Shown here: piece after piece, positions 28,401 to 36,610 of the stretch
How the letters are laid out: each line of letters starts with the position of its first letter
How positions within the stretch are numbered: position 1 is the first letter of the stretch
DNA from: an uncultured Prevotella sp.
Lineage (GTDB): Bacteria > Bacteroidota > Bacteroidia > Bacteroidales > Bacteroidaceae
Direction of reading: 5' to 3'
DNA: 64,000 bases
Assembly (NCBI GenBank): GCA_944320235.1
Contig: CALUGQ010000005.1
Coordinates: 62,001 to 126,000 of the forward strand
Program-made: the position numbers and the translations under genes
Notes under the pieces: generated by a model
Told to the model about the DNA's origin: nothing
Database searches by the model: none
Seen by the model: the letters and a program-made list of their open reading frames with translations, nothing else

Positions 28401-28801
28401 AGGGCCGTGACAACGACACCATTCTCAGCGTCGGTGCCGAAGCGCTGTATGTATGCGCTCACTTTAGTAGGGGTGAACGTCAGTCCGCGCGACGGCGTGA
28501 CGGTCCATTGGACGGCTTTTGTCGAGCCCGACGGGCGCAGCTTCAGGAAGGTTACCTTCTCGCCGGAGGCGTCGGTGGCCTGTCCTGTGCCTGTTCCTGT
28601 CACTTCGATGTCGCCGATGTTGACGGCAGTAGTGGCGAAACCGCCGTCGGGTGTGACTGTGGTCGCCTTGTCATAGTCGGCCGTTGTGTTGAAGTTCCAT
28701 GCCACGGAGGCCGGCTCTTTGTCGTAGGTCTGTGCCTGCACCGGGGTGATTCCCGCCATGCAGAGCGCAGCCACTGCGAGTGAAAGTAGTCTTTTTCTCA
28801 T
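25448..28801 (-). CDS. Multidomain pectin methylesterase (CE8), secreted
   Basis: This 1117-residue enzyme would remove methyl esters from homogalacturonan so that pectate lyases can act. A signal peptide (1-24) is followed by a beta-sandwich module (about 30-215) and two InlB-type repeats (about 225-378, GYKFVNWTD and VTFTNWSNG). A galactose-binding-like domain (about 380-555), an SbsA-type Ig-like domain (about 562-657, STVPAEGSSNAS) and the CE8 catalytic beta-helix (about 660-990) come next. Catalytic motifs are intact: GYQDTYL with Asp820, NTDYLCG with Asp843, and LGRPW with Arg899. An FN3-like segment (about 1015-1080) and a sorting-like tail (YYNLGGVKTDSRQKG) end the protein. It is much longer than plain CE8 enzymes (about 300 residues) because of these accessory modules. 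Confidence 0.92.
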   Translation of the reverse strand: MRKRLLSLAVAALCMAGITPVQAQTYDKEPASVAWNFNTTADYDKATTVTPDGGFATTAVNIGDIEVTGTGTGQATDASGEKVTFLKLRPSGSTKAVQWTVTPSRGLTFTPTKVSAYIQRFGTDAENGVVVTALLADGTTEDLGTFTAPRNNKSQADDKFGSSGNYTNRFEIELSAAQQQALATTGSFTLQATVGVGETKEGGFSDVRIEGTLSGTKEVVDMFTLTATASPAEGGTVSLSPASDTYEDGSEVTVSAETNFGYKFVNWTDQDGNEVSAEPEFKHTVTANAALTANFEAVNTYSLTYNVEGGGNDYMVELAPAPTVIDGKNMYEEGTNVMLTASSNKIVTFTNWSNGETASSITLTMDQDQEITANYSATDYIVAWDFITPGADSRKADFAAAENDAVTLILRNEAGETSGWLDKSKQNGGPYEGRYGAVNWRTTGLGEYYWQTMINAEAFKDIKVASSMLYNYNAYTKQDLQYSLDGEQWTTVGSFNLEGAKNWQDLEFTLPAEANNQKQVYLRWISDKESPVAGTTSANDGISLADIYITGTMEMVNDGTAPKLLSTVPAEGSSNASANGKIILTFDEKVKVKEGAVATLGLTELQPTVSGRTVMFEYKGLEYSTPYVFTLPAGSVSDLTDNALDKDIVINFSTKTRPAITKALYDFIVPDDGTFTEAIAAAEKRDDTSKRFRIFIKQGDYVIPASQTETIEGYDGVMYPSPITRITTPNISIIGEGMDNTSIVNTVPDVELDSQYGPQNPIEGLHKNQTIDLGKNATQTYIQDLTIRSGMKDSRGRNGALEDASDKTICMDVCLMGYQDTYLSNNSNGRFYFEGGRLRGNTDYLCGKGDVFYNGVELMMAGNGYICAPSQPKQYGYVFSGCTIKGESQGIDGQYTLGRPWGDGTPIALYINTVMEVQPKADGWNEMSGGWPARFAEYNSMTASGTVINLDNRKKTFGDGHENNPVLTAAEAAGLTVQNVMGGGDDWDPTSATEQASAPKNVTLDGTTLTWDASDYVLCWAVCKDGKVIGFTTEPSYTVDDPAASYSVRAANEMGGLGEATEAGIADGIATATDATATGKAAYYNLGGVKTDSRQKGITIRVSTLNDGTTTATKVIK

Positions 28802-28911
28802 TTGATTAGGTTGTTTTGTTATTGTTGTATGGTTAGTTCCGGTCTGCTTGGAAAACAGTTCTTGGAAGCAGGTTAGAGTGCTTGACCCTCAGGTGGGGAG
28901 GGTAGAAGGAG

Positions 28912-28935
28912 GGAGTGGCCCTTGGTTGCCACTCC
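28912..28935 (-). terminator. Hairpin downstream of the 760-residue PL1 gene
   Basis: GGAGTGGC pairs with GCCACTCC about 40 nt beyond the lyase stop. The following minus-strand sequence is pyrimidine-rich (CTCCTTCT) rather than a clean U-tract, so the call is moderate. Confidence 0.5.
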
Positions 28936-28975
28936 GCTTCCTTTCGTTTCATGTCTTGGCTTGAGCAGGTGTGCG

Positions 28976-31258
28976 TTACTTGCGCGTCACCTTGCGCACG
29001 CTCTGCCTGCCGTCGGCATACTTGGTGAGCATGATGTAGACACCCTTGCCAGGCGTTGCAGTCCTTACGCCTTGCAGGTTGTAGTACTCGACCGTTGCCG
29101 GTTCGGCTGTCGAAACGTCGTCGATGCCGGTGGAAACCTGTTGCACCTTGCCCTCGATTATCACGTTGGCGATGGCTGTCTGCTTGCTGTCGTTCACATT
29201 ATATATATATAGCAGCATGGCGTTATTGCCCGTTGTGGCTGCCACCTCGCTGATGGCCTGGCTGAAATCAGTGTACCATCCGCCTCCTTCATTGTTGCGG
29301 TTGATGCTTCCGCCGGTCACTATCGCCGTCTCGCCCGTGTTGCTTTGCCATGCTAGGTCGAACACGCCGCTGTCCGTTCCGATGCGCGAGAGCATGAACT
29401 TGACGTTTGTCGGCGTGAAGTAAAGGCCGCCGGCTGGTGTCACGGTGAACTTCACGCAATTGCTGCTTGCTGCTACTGACTGCTTCTTTGCGGTGGTCAG
29501 CTCGGTGAATGTAACGCCATTGATGTTGCGGGTGCCGTCGGTCGTTAGGTTGGAACCTATCTCCATGCTTGTGGCGGTGATGTGGTTGGCCAGCCCGGCA
29601 GACACTGAGGCGTCCTCGATTGAGCCGGAAGAGAGTGTCCAGGTGATTGTTCCCGAGGCCACGTCTTCGAGGTCATCGGGGTCTTGCGGCAGGTTGTCGG
29701 GCAGGTTGATTGCCTCAACCACGGTTCCGTCGGTCTTTGTGTACCTTGGATAATATTCCTCTACGGCCGTGATGGCATCGGAGTTGCCGGCCAGCATTAT
29801 GTCTTGCACGAGGCTGTTGGCATAGACTTCGATGTTGGTATAATACTTGGCGGGGTCGAGGGTGTATGCCGTGGCATCGTCGGGGTCGTTGGGGTTCAAG
29901 CCGTTGGCCCGCTCCCAAGAGTCGCTGATGCCGTCGCCGTCCTCGTCGAACGTCTCAGGGCGGTTGGCCGACGCCAGCGTATAGCCACCCTGGTCGGCCA
30001 CAACGTCGAGCATCCCGGCGCGCTTTGTGACAGAGCCGGTATAGACAGCGATGCCCTGCAGGGCCTCCTCGGCATAGCGTGCGTCTTGTGCGTCGCGGCT
30101 GAGCGATGCCCCGGCGTACTGGCGCACCTTCTCGTAGGCCGTCTGGGCGTCGTGTGTTGTCACTGTGCCTGCATCTATCGGTTCGTCGAGCTTTACGTTG
30201 ATGGTAGCGCCCTCGCCCTCGCCGTAGAGTCCGGCGGGGTCGGTGAATGTGGAGCGGCCGTTGTCGTAAGTCACGCCTTGCCAGTCATAGTTGGCCCCGT
30301 AGCCGTCAACGTAGTTGCCGTTGATGTAGTATCGCGATTTCATCCCTATCAGCTCGGTTGGGGCGCCCTCGCTGTTGCCACTGCTGGCGGTGGAGCACTC
30401 GGTTACGCGGTTCTTGTGCGACGTGCCGGGGCCGGCCTTGTAGTAGTTGTTCACCATGTTTACGAAGCCGCCGCCCGGGCCTCCGTAGCAGCCGCCCGTA
30501 CCCCAGTTGAAGACAAGGCAGTTGCGGAAGTCTACGCGCTCGGCCTGCACCGTGTTGGGATAAGCGTCCTGGTCGTAGCCGTCCCAGGCGTAGCGCGCGC
30601 CGTTGAAGCGTGGCGAGCGGTTGTTGAGGTGGGCCAGGAAGTTGTGGTGGAACGATGCCCCCTTGCCGCCCCATATGCCTCCGTAGCCGTGGGCCCCTTT
30701 GCCATGGCCGGCGTTGTTGAGCGCCTCGGCCACGGTGCACCATTGCATGGTGAAGTCTCGGTTGTCGTAGAACGATGCCACCTCGTCGATGCTCCAGCTG
30801 AATGAGCAGTGGTCGAGGATGATGTTGCGGTGGTGGCGTGTCCATGTGGCATCGGCTCCGTCGTTGACATTGACCTCCTCGCCGCGGCGGAAGCGTATGA
30901 AGCGCATGATGATGTTGTCGCCGTCGTAGTTGACTGTGTAGTAACGCAGTGTCACTCCGTCGCCCGGGGCGGTCTGCCCGAGTATGGTTGTGTTGCCGCC
31001 GATGTGCAGGTCGCTCTCCAGGGCGATGATTCCGCCCACGTCGAACACGACGGTTTTCTTGTCGCTGCCGCTCACGGCCTCGCGCAGGCTGCCATCGCCG
31101 GAGTCGTTGAGGTTGGTCACGTGGATTACCTTGCCGCCGCGCCCGCCTGTGGTGTGGCGCCCGAAGCCCTCTGCGCCCGGGAATGCCGGGGCTTGGGCCA
31201 TGGCTGCGCCGAACAGTGCCGTTGCTGCAACAGAAAGTGTAAATCTTTCCTTTTTCAT
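28976..31258 (-). CDS. PL1 family pectate lyase with C-terminal beta-sandwich and sorting-like tail
   Basis: This 760-residue secreted lyase has a signal peptide (about 1-21). The PL1 beta-helix (about 22-330) carries AFPGAEGFGRHTTGGRGG, DHCSFSWSIDE, LNNRSPRFNG in the position of the catalytic Arg block, and FRNCLVFNWG. A DEDGDGISDSWE calcium-type segment lies near 450. Residues about 520-720 form a beta-sandwich module with LYFTPTNVKFMLSRIGTDSG, which matches the N-terminal module of the adjacent methylesterase. The tail EYYNLQGVRTATPGKGVYI is type IX-like. It differs clearly from the two PL1 paralogs at the start of the window. It is 174 nt upstream of the methylesterase gene, so cotranscription is possible despite the hairpin between them. 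Confidence 0.92.
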   Translation of the reverse strand: MKKERFTLSVAATALFGAAMAQAPAFPGAEGFGRHTTGGRGGKVIHVTNLNDSGDGSLREAVSGSDKKTVVFDVGGIIALESDLHIGGNTTILGQTAPGDGVTLRYYTVNYDGDNIIMRFIRFRRGEEVNVNDGADATWTRHHRNIILDHCSFSWSIDEVASFYDNRDFTMQWCTVAEALNNAGHGKGAHGYGGIWGGKGASFHHNFLAHLNNRSPRFNGARYAWDGYDQDAYPNTVQAERVDFRNCLVFNWGTGGCYGGPGGGFVNMVNNYYKAGPGTSHKNRVTECSTASSGNSEGAPTELIGMKSRYYINGNYVDGYGANYDWQGVTYDNGRSTFTDPAGLYGEGEGATINVKLDEPIDAGTVTTHDAQTAYEKVRQYAGASLSRDAQDARYAEEALQGIAVYTGSVTKRAGMLDVVADQGGYTLASANRPETFDEDGDGISDSWERANGLNPNDPDDATAYTLDPAKYYTNIEVYANSLVQDIMLAGNSDAITAVEEYYPRYTKTDGTVVEAINLPDNLPQDPDDLEDVASGTITWTLSSGSIEDASVSAGLANHITATSMEIGSNLTTDGTRNINGVTFTELTTAKKQSVAASSNCVKFTVTPAGGLYFTPTNVKFMLSRIGTDSGVFDLAWQSNTGETAIVTGGSINRNNEGGGWYTDFSQAISEVAATTGNNAMLLYIYNVNDSKQTAIANVIIEGKVQQVSTGIDDVSTAEPATVEYYNLQGVRTATPGKGVYIMLTKYADGRQSVRKVTRK

Positions 31259-31414
31259 TCGGTTTATGTCTTTTTAGTTATTGATTATGCCTTTGGTATG
31301 CGCTATGGGGTGAATGTTGCTATGGTGGCTTTCTTTCCTGGCTTTGCAGTGGCTTCCGGGCTGCAATGTATCATGGGTACTGGCGTGTGCTGCCCTAGCC
31401 GGCTTTGCTAAATG

Positions 31415-31422
31415 CAAAGATA
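31415..31422 (-). promoter_or_regulatory. Possible -7 promoter element for the 760-residue PL1 gene
   Basis: TATCTTTG matches TAnnTTTG about 157 nt upstream of the start. The -33 element is not obvious. Confidence 0.4.
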
Positions 31423-31576
31423 CAAACTTATTTTTATATTGCGGTGCATTATTTAGGCTGCAAGGTGTATTTTTTTTGTTTCCTCGCCGTTTATGCACAT
31501 ATTTGTAGTTGAGGAAGCTTGTGGTACGGGAATGATGGTGAAACGATATTGGCAGGCTTTTGCAAAGAGCCAGTTT

Positions 31577-31591
31577 GTAAAGAATGTTTAC
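31577..31591. repeat. Palindrome GTAAANAATGTTTAC, copy near array 3
   Basis: GTAAAGAATGTTTAC is a 7-1-7 inverted repeat with one mismatch, flanked by TTT and AAA that extend the symmetry. Similar sites lie near arrays 4, 6 and 7. It has the size and symmetry of a dimeric regulator site, but no regulator is known to me for it. Confidence 0.5.
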
Positions 31592-31628
31592 AAAGGCGGT
31601 GCGGTAAATCCATGCCTGCCCTTTGGTA

Positions 31629-31716
31629 ATGCCCAACGAGCCGTTCCATGTGGCGATATGGCACGTTTGGCTACGCAAATCGGCCCGCCTCGCATTGCGA
31701 GACAGGCCGATTCTTT
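31629..31716. repeat. 22-bp intergenic array, copy 3 (four units, hairpin-forming)
   Basis: Units begin at 31629, 31651, 31673 and 31695. The last two are inverted to each other (AATCGGCCCGCCTCGCA against TGCGAGACAGGCCGATT) and would form a strong hairpin followed by CTTT. This lies about 115-155 nt past the GH28 fusion gene stop. This pair of units may now serve as that gene's 3' hairpin. Confidence 0.7.
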
Positions 31717-31829
31717 AAGTTGCTGGCTGCCAGCTGGTTGTCTTGCTGGTTTCAGCCGATGGCACATTTATGTATTTTCATTACAATTTTTCATTCCGGG
31801 CATCTGGGCGAGTGCCGTCGTTTCATGGC

Positions 31830-34800
31830 TTACTGCATCCGCTGCAAGCCTTCCCAGCGCACGTTCCACTTGCCGTCCTTGGGGAAGCCGGGGTTGCTTG
31901 GCTCCGAGCAACCGTCCCACCCGGCGCACATCATGGCCACGGCTGTGAGCAGTGAGCCGTTGCCGGGCAAGTAGAGGCGCAGGCGCTTGGGCTCCTGGAA
32001 GTTGTGGCCGCTCACGAGGTAGGTGTTCTTTCCCTTGTCGATGAGCAGTGCTTCGAGGGCGGTCTCGGGCTGGCCGAGTCGTGCGGCGCACATGGCAATC
32101 ATGCCGTAGTCCCATCCCCACGTAGTGGGCCAGTTCCAGTTCTGCATCACCCAGTCGAGCGTCTTGGCCATCTTCTCCTTGTCGTAGAGGGCGGGGTAGT
32201 TGGGCAGCAGGCCGCAGGCACCGAGCACTGCGGGGTGGTCGCTGCGCGACTTCAGCGCAAAGTCCTCTGCCGAGATTTGCTTGCGGCCGGCCTGCTCGGC
32301 AGCCACGAACGGATCGAACTCGGCCGTCTTGGCGTTGGAGTCGAACTCGGCCAGAGGCACTCCGGCTGCGTAGATGTCTCCATTCTCGGCCAGCGGGGCC
32401 ATGCGGCTGATGATGTCGTCCCATTCGGCGTTGCGCTCCATACCCTGGCGCTCGCGCCACTGCTGGGCCACGCTGAGCCCGTAAACCCAGTAAGCCTGCT
32501 CGAACGGATGGTGGTAAGAGAAGTCTTTCGACATTGACTCCTGCATGGCAGTCTGCCCGAAGAGCTTTATCTCGCCGCCCTTAGGTGAGCAAGCCTTTGC
32601 CCAGTCGGCCATGAAGAGGGCAGTGGCCTCCACCTGCTCGCCATATTTCTCAAGCGTCGACTTTGAGGGGTTGGCGCGGTACATCTCCTCGGCGAGGTAG
32701 ATGTAGTGTGGCTGCTGCCATATGAGGAACGAACCCGTGTTCGACGGGGCCTCGCCGGCCCAAGGGTCGGTCATCTTCATCCAGCGTGCGCCCTTGAAGC
32801 CCTGGCGCTCGGCTATCTTCTTGGCTACGGGGTAGGCCACGTCGTTGTACCAGTCGAGCACCGTGGCAACGGTCTTCGGGCGGTTCCAGAGGGCGAAGTC
32901 GGCCATGTGCCACCACGTCATCTCAAGGTGAGGACGGCCGAACCATGAGTTGTATGTCAGGCCGGTCTCCTGCGGGGCGGTGGTGTTGGCGCAGTTGATT
33001 TGCGTGAGATACTGCGAGAGCACTACGCGGCGCTCAAGCTCCTTGGCCCTTGGGTCAGTGCAATCTGAGAAGTCAACCATTGCGCCGGCGTTCCAAAAGC
33101 GGGGCCAGCTCTTCATCACGGCCTTTATGGCCTGGTCGTATGAGTAGGATGTGGCAGCCTTCTTGGCAGGCTTCTCGCCGTATTCGGCGCAGAATGTCAG
33201 CACGTCGTCGGTGGTGGATAGTGTGAATTGGTGTGGCGCGGTCTCCTTGATGGAGGCGTTGCCTTCCCATTCGAGGGTGACGTAATACTTCGTCTCGTCA
33301 ACCGTGCGCTCTATCGTTGCGCTGTTTTTGCCCGTAGACGTGAGCACCGACTTGTGCAGTTCGGGCTTCGTCCAGTCTGCTGCGGCGTCGGCGTGCTTGC
33401 CGGTGGGGTAGGCGAACGAGAAAGTGACGGCAGCCCGCCCGTCCTTAAGCATTGGTGTCTTTATGCGCGAGAAGATGGCGTCCTTGTTCTGGTAGCACGA
33501 CGTGGAGACCTCCACGGCTGTGCCGTCGGCCGTGAACTTTGAGTTCACCGTGCCGTCCCAGAGCGCCAGTTCCTGGCGTATGCCGCTCAGCTGTGCCAGT
33601 TCAATCTTCTTGCCGGCCTTGTCTTTGAGTTCCAGGCCGATGAGGCCGAGGTTCAGGCGGTGCGGGTTAACGCGGAAATAGTCGGTCGCGTCCTTGTTGC
33701 GGCCGGCCTGCTTGAACTCCACGGCGTACAATTCCTCGTGTCCATGCCCCAGGTCGAAGGCTTTCTCCGTCTCGCTTTGGGTCACGCCCTTTGTGTTTTT
33801 GAACGAGTGCCACCCCCAGTCTGACATGGTAGTGAGAGGCACTCCGTTTTCATAGAACGACGGGTAGCTCTGCAAGCCTGTCACGTCCACCGTGGCGGCA
33901 ATGTGCCCGTTGCCCACCGTGAGCGATGCCAGTGAGTCGGCTTTCGTCACGATTGGGTTGTTGCGAGTGACCACAGCCTGCCGGTCGATGGTCGTTGTTG
34001 AGTTGTCAGTGTTGTAGCCCAGAGCCTCCATCTCAAGCGAAGCCCAGATGAACGGGCCGACACCCTTGGCGTCGTTGTCGCGCACCGGCTCCGTGAGATA
34101 GTACTGGTAAGAGCCGTCGCGGCGCAGGTTGGGCTTCTTCACGTACTTTGCGATTGTGGGGCTGGTGCCCGGGCCGAGTCCTGCCACGGCGCAGCAGTTA
34201 GTCAGCGAGATAGTGCTGTCGGCGTTGACCTTTATGAAATTGTTGATGATTCCGCGGTAAGCGCGTATTCCTGCGTCGCGGTATTTTGCACCGAGCCAGC
34301 CTTTGCGGTATGCTTTAAGCATGGAATAAGCGAACATTGTGGTGCAGGTCGATTCGAGGTAGTTGCCTTCGCGCCCCGGGCTGTCCATCACCTGGTACCA
34401 CACTCCGGTCTTCTTGTCTTGCCATTTTATCACGGCATCGAGGTCCTTGCGGAGCAGGTCAATTACCTCTCCGCGCCTCTCGTAGTCCTCGGGCAGTGCT
34501 TCGAGGATTTCTACAAGGGCCATAGTGTACCATCCCTGGGCGCGTCCCCAGCAGTGCTGCGACAGGCCTGTGGTCTTGTCGGCCCAGAACATCTCGCGCG
34601 TTTCGTCCCATGCGTGGCGGTTGAGCCCGGTCTTTGGGTCGAGTGTACGCTCGTAAGTCTTCTTCAACTGGTCCACGGCATCGTCGTAAATCTTCTGGGC
34701 TTTCTTGTCGTTATAAAGCATTTTGGCCGTCATTACGCGGAACGGCAGGCCCATGAAGATGCCGTCGAGCCACACCTGGTAGGCGTAGATGGCCTTGTGC

Positions 34801-36569
34801 CAGTACACTCCCTCGTTGGTGCGGGGCTGGTCTTCCATCTGCTTCATGAGCGTGTTGATGGCCTTGAGGTTCTTCTTCTCGGGGTAAAGCTCATACATAC
34901 GTGTCACGAAATGGCCCGTGCGGATGTTGTCGAGGTTGTAATCCTTCAGCTTGTAGCCGCGAATCTCGCCCTTGGAGTTGATCATCGTGTCGGTGTAAAG
35001 CTTGCAGTAGTCCTTTATTTCCTCGCCTCCGTACTTCAGGTACGTGTCGAGCATTGCCTCAAGCTCTATGCCCATTACGTAGCTCCACTTTGGCTTCTTG
35101 GAGAAGTCGAGCAGGTATGACTGTGGCACGCGCTTTATCTCTGAGGCTGTCATCCACTGGCTGTAGTTCTTGTAAGGCTTGTTCTGCAGCACAAGTCCGC
35201 CGTTGATGTGGAGGTTGTCGAAGTTTATGTTGCGTGTGAGGCCCTTGATTGAATTGCCTTCGGCCACGCCGTTGAACTTGCAGTCTTTCACATTGATGTC
35301 GTAAACGTTCACGCAGGTGTCCAGCGCGATGATTTGCACGCCGTACTTGCTCTTCTGGCAGGTGACGTTCTCCAGGTTTATGTTGCGCACCGTGGGCAGG
35401 TAGCCGCGGCAGCAAATTTCGTTGTGCTCGTAGTCTAGGTTGATTTTCAGCACCGACTCGCCGCACTGGCCCACCTCTATGTTGCGTGCGTAGATGTTCT
35501 CAATCACTCCGCCGCGGCACGTGTTGGTCTTGATGCGTATCACGCGGTCGAGGTTAGGGCTGTCCATCTTGTTGTTCTCGGCGAACACGTTGCGGCATCC
35601 GCCGGAAATCTCGCTGCCAATCACCACGCCGCCATGGCCGTTTTGCATTTCGCAGTTGCGCACGATGATGTTCTGGCTGGGGCGTTCCCACAGGCGGCCG
35701 TCGTTGTTGCGCCCGCTCTTTATGGCTATGCAGTCGTCGCCGGTGTTGAAGAAGCAGTTCTCTATGAGCACCCCGTCGCACGACTCGGGGTCACATCCGT
35801 CGCCGTTGGGGCCGTCGTTGTTGATGTGTACGCCGCGCACGGTGATGTTCTTCGAGAGCAGTGGGTGGATTACCCAGAACGGTGAGCGCAGCAGGGTGAC
35901 GTTCTCTATGAGTATGCCGTCGCACTGGTTGAAGTTTATCAGCTGCGGTCGCAGGCCGTCTTCGGGGCCGAAGCGGCGCTCATCCATTGGCACCCCGTCC
36001 TCTGCCATCTTCAGCAGACGGGCGCGGCTGCCGTTGCGCTGGCTTATGGTTCCTTCCTTCCAGCCGTAGTGAGTGGCTCCGCACCATTTCCACCACGTCT
36101 CGTTTGTGCCGCCACCGTCGATGGTTCCTTCGCCGGTTATGGCCACGTCGGTGGCTTTGTAGGCATATATACAAGGTGAGAGGTTCCAGCAGTCGAGTCC
36201 TTCCCAGCGTGTAGGCACGATGGGGTATAGCTCCGGCTGGAAGGCGAAGAGGAGCGTTGCGCCCTTCTGCACCTCGAGGTTGACGTTGCTCTTGAGCGTG
36301 ATGGCGCCTGTGTTATACGTTCCCGCAGGCACGACTACACGGCCTCCGCCAGCTTTGTGGCAGGCGTCGATGGCCTTGTTGATGGCTTTCTGGTTGTCGG
36401 CTGCAGAGGCTTCGGGGCTTGCGCCGTACTTGGTCACCAGGAACTCTCGGTCGGCAAACTTTGGTTGCCTGATGCTCTGTTCTATCTGCTTGTACTGGGT
36501 ATCCCAGCCGTCAGCGAGTGCCGCTACCGGGAAAAGCAGGCATAGGAGCAATAACTTTAAGTATTTCAT
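31830..36569 (-). CDS. GH28-GH105 fusion with a third six-hairpin glycosidase-like region
   Basis: This 1579-residue secreted protein joins three enzyme-like parts in one uninterrupted frame. After a signal peptide (1-19), residues about 40-465 are GH28 polygalacturonase with NGDGCD (Asp257, Asp260), GDDC (Asp278, Asp279), GHGG (His312) and RIKT (345-348). Residues about 490-855 are GH105 unsaturated galacturonyl/rhamnogalacturonyl hydrolase, with VWLDGIFMG (Asp602), CWGRAQGWYTMAL and YLESTCTTMFAYSM. Residues about 870-1579 look like an (alpha/alpha)6 glycosidase with an N-terminal beta-domain (MSDWGWHSF), FGRPHLEMTWWHMADF and TTWGWDYGM; I could not place this part in a numbered family. Together they could cut oligogalacturonides and clear their unsaturated ends. 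A -7 element and a terminator-like hairpin lie in the leader. Confidence 0.9.
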   Translation of the reverse strand: MKYLKLLLLCLLFPVAALADGWDTQYKQIEQSIRQPKFADREFLVTKYGASPEASAADNQKAINKAIDACHKAGGGRVVVPAGTYNTGAITLKSNVNLEVQKGATLLFAFQPELYPIVPTRWEGLDCWNLSPCIYAYKATDVAITGEGTIDGGGTNETWWKWCGATHYGWKEGTISQRNGSRARLLKMAEDGVPMDERRFGPEDGLRPQLINFNQCDGILIENVTLLRSPFWVIHPLLSKNITVRGVHINNDGPNGDGCDPESCDGVLIENCFFNTGDDCIAIKSGRNNDGRLWERPSQNIIVRNCEMQNGHGGVVIGSEISGGCRNVFAENNKMDSPNLDRVIRIKTNTCRGGVIENIYARNIEVGQCGESVLKINLDYEHNEICCRGYLPTVRNINLENVTCQKSKYGVQIIALDTCVNVYDINVKDCKFNGVAEGNSIKGLTRNINFDNLHINGGLVLQNKPYKNYSQWMTASEIKRVPQSYLLDFSKKPKWSYVMGIELEAMLDTYLKYGGEEIKDYCKLYTDTMINSKGEIRGYKLKDYNLDNIRTGHFVTRMYELYPEKKNLKAINTLMKQMEDQPRTNEGVYWHKAIYAYQVWLDGIFMGLPFRVMTAKMLYNDKKAQKIYDDAVDQLKKTYERTLDPKTGLNRHAWDETREMFWADKTTGLSQHCWGRAQGWYTMALVEILEALPEDYERRGEVIDLLRKDLDAVIKWQDKKTGVWYQVMDSPGREGNYLESTCTTMFAYSMLKAYRKGWLGAKYRDAGIRAYRGIINNFIKVNADSTISLTNCCAVAGLGPGTSPTIAKYVKKPNLRRDGSYQYYLTEPVRDNDAKGVGPFIWASLEMEALGYNTDNSTTTIDRQAVVTRNNPIVTKADSLASLTVGNGHIAATVDVTGLQSYPSFYENGVPLTTMSDWGWHSFKNTKGVTQSETEKAFDLGHGHEELYAVEFKQAGRNKDATDYFRVNPHRLNLGLIGLELKDKAGKKIELAQLSGIRQELALWDGTVNSKFTADGTAVEVSTSCYQNKDAIFSRIKTPMLKDGRAAVTFSFAYPTGKHADAAADWTKPELHKSVLTSTGKNSATIERTVDETKYYVTLEWEGNASIKETAPHQFTLSTTDDVLTFCAEYGEKPAKKAATSYSYDQAIKAVMKSWPRFWNAGAMVDFSDCTDPRAKELERRVVLSQYLTQINCANTTAPQETGLTYNSWFGRPHLEMTWWHMADFALWNRPKTVATVLDWYNDVAYPVAKKIAERQGFKGARWMKMTDPWAGEAPSNTGSFLIWQQPHYIYLAEEMYRANPSKSTLEKYGEQVEATALFMADWAKACSPKGGEIKLFGQTAMQESMSKDFSYHHPFEQAYWVYGLSVAQQWRERQGMERNAEWDDIISRMAPLAENGDIYAAGVPLAEFDSNAKTAEFDPFVAAEQAGRKQISAEDFALKSRSDHPAVLGACGLLPNYPALYDKEKMAKTLDWVMQNWNWPTTWGWDYGMIAMCAARLGQPETALEALLIDKGKNTYLVSGHNFQEPKRLRLYLPGNGSLLTAVAMMCAGWDGCSEPSNPGFPKDGKWNVRWEGLQRMQ

Positions 36570-36610
36570 AAATTGTTTTATAATGGTTTTTTGTTGTTTT
36601 CTTTGAAAAT

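Larger units (their letters stand above)
31259..31628. other. Intergenic region upstream of the PL1 gene
   Basis: No gene is seen. A minus-strand -7 element TATCTTTG at 31415-31422 probably serves the PL1 gene. A 15-bp palindrome GTAAAGAATGTTTAC, extended to TTTGTAAAG...TTTACAAA, lies at 31577-31591; it recurs near other 22-bp arrays. Confidence 0.5.

Noticed and set aside
31830..36569. GH28-GH105-C-terminal fusion as a frameshift or assembly artefact
   Set aside because: The frame is continuous, linkers are plausible and each part has intact motifs; nothing in the sequence suggests a joining error, although only independent reads could prove it.
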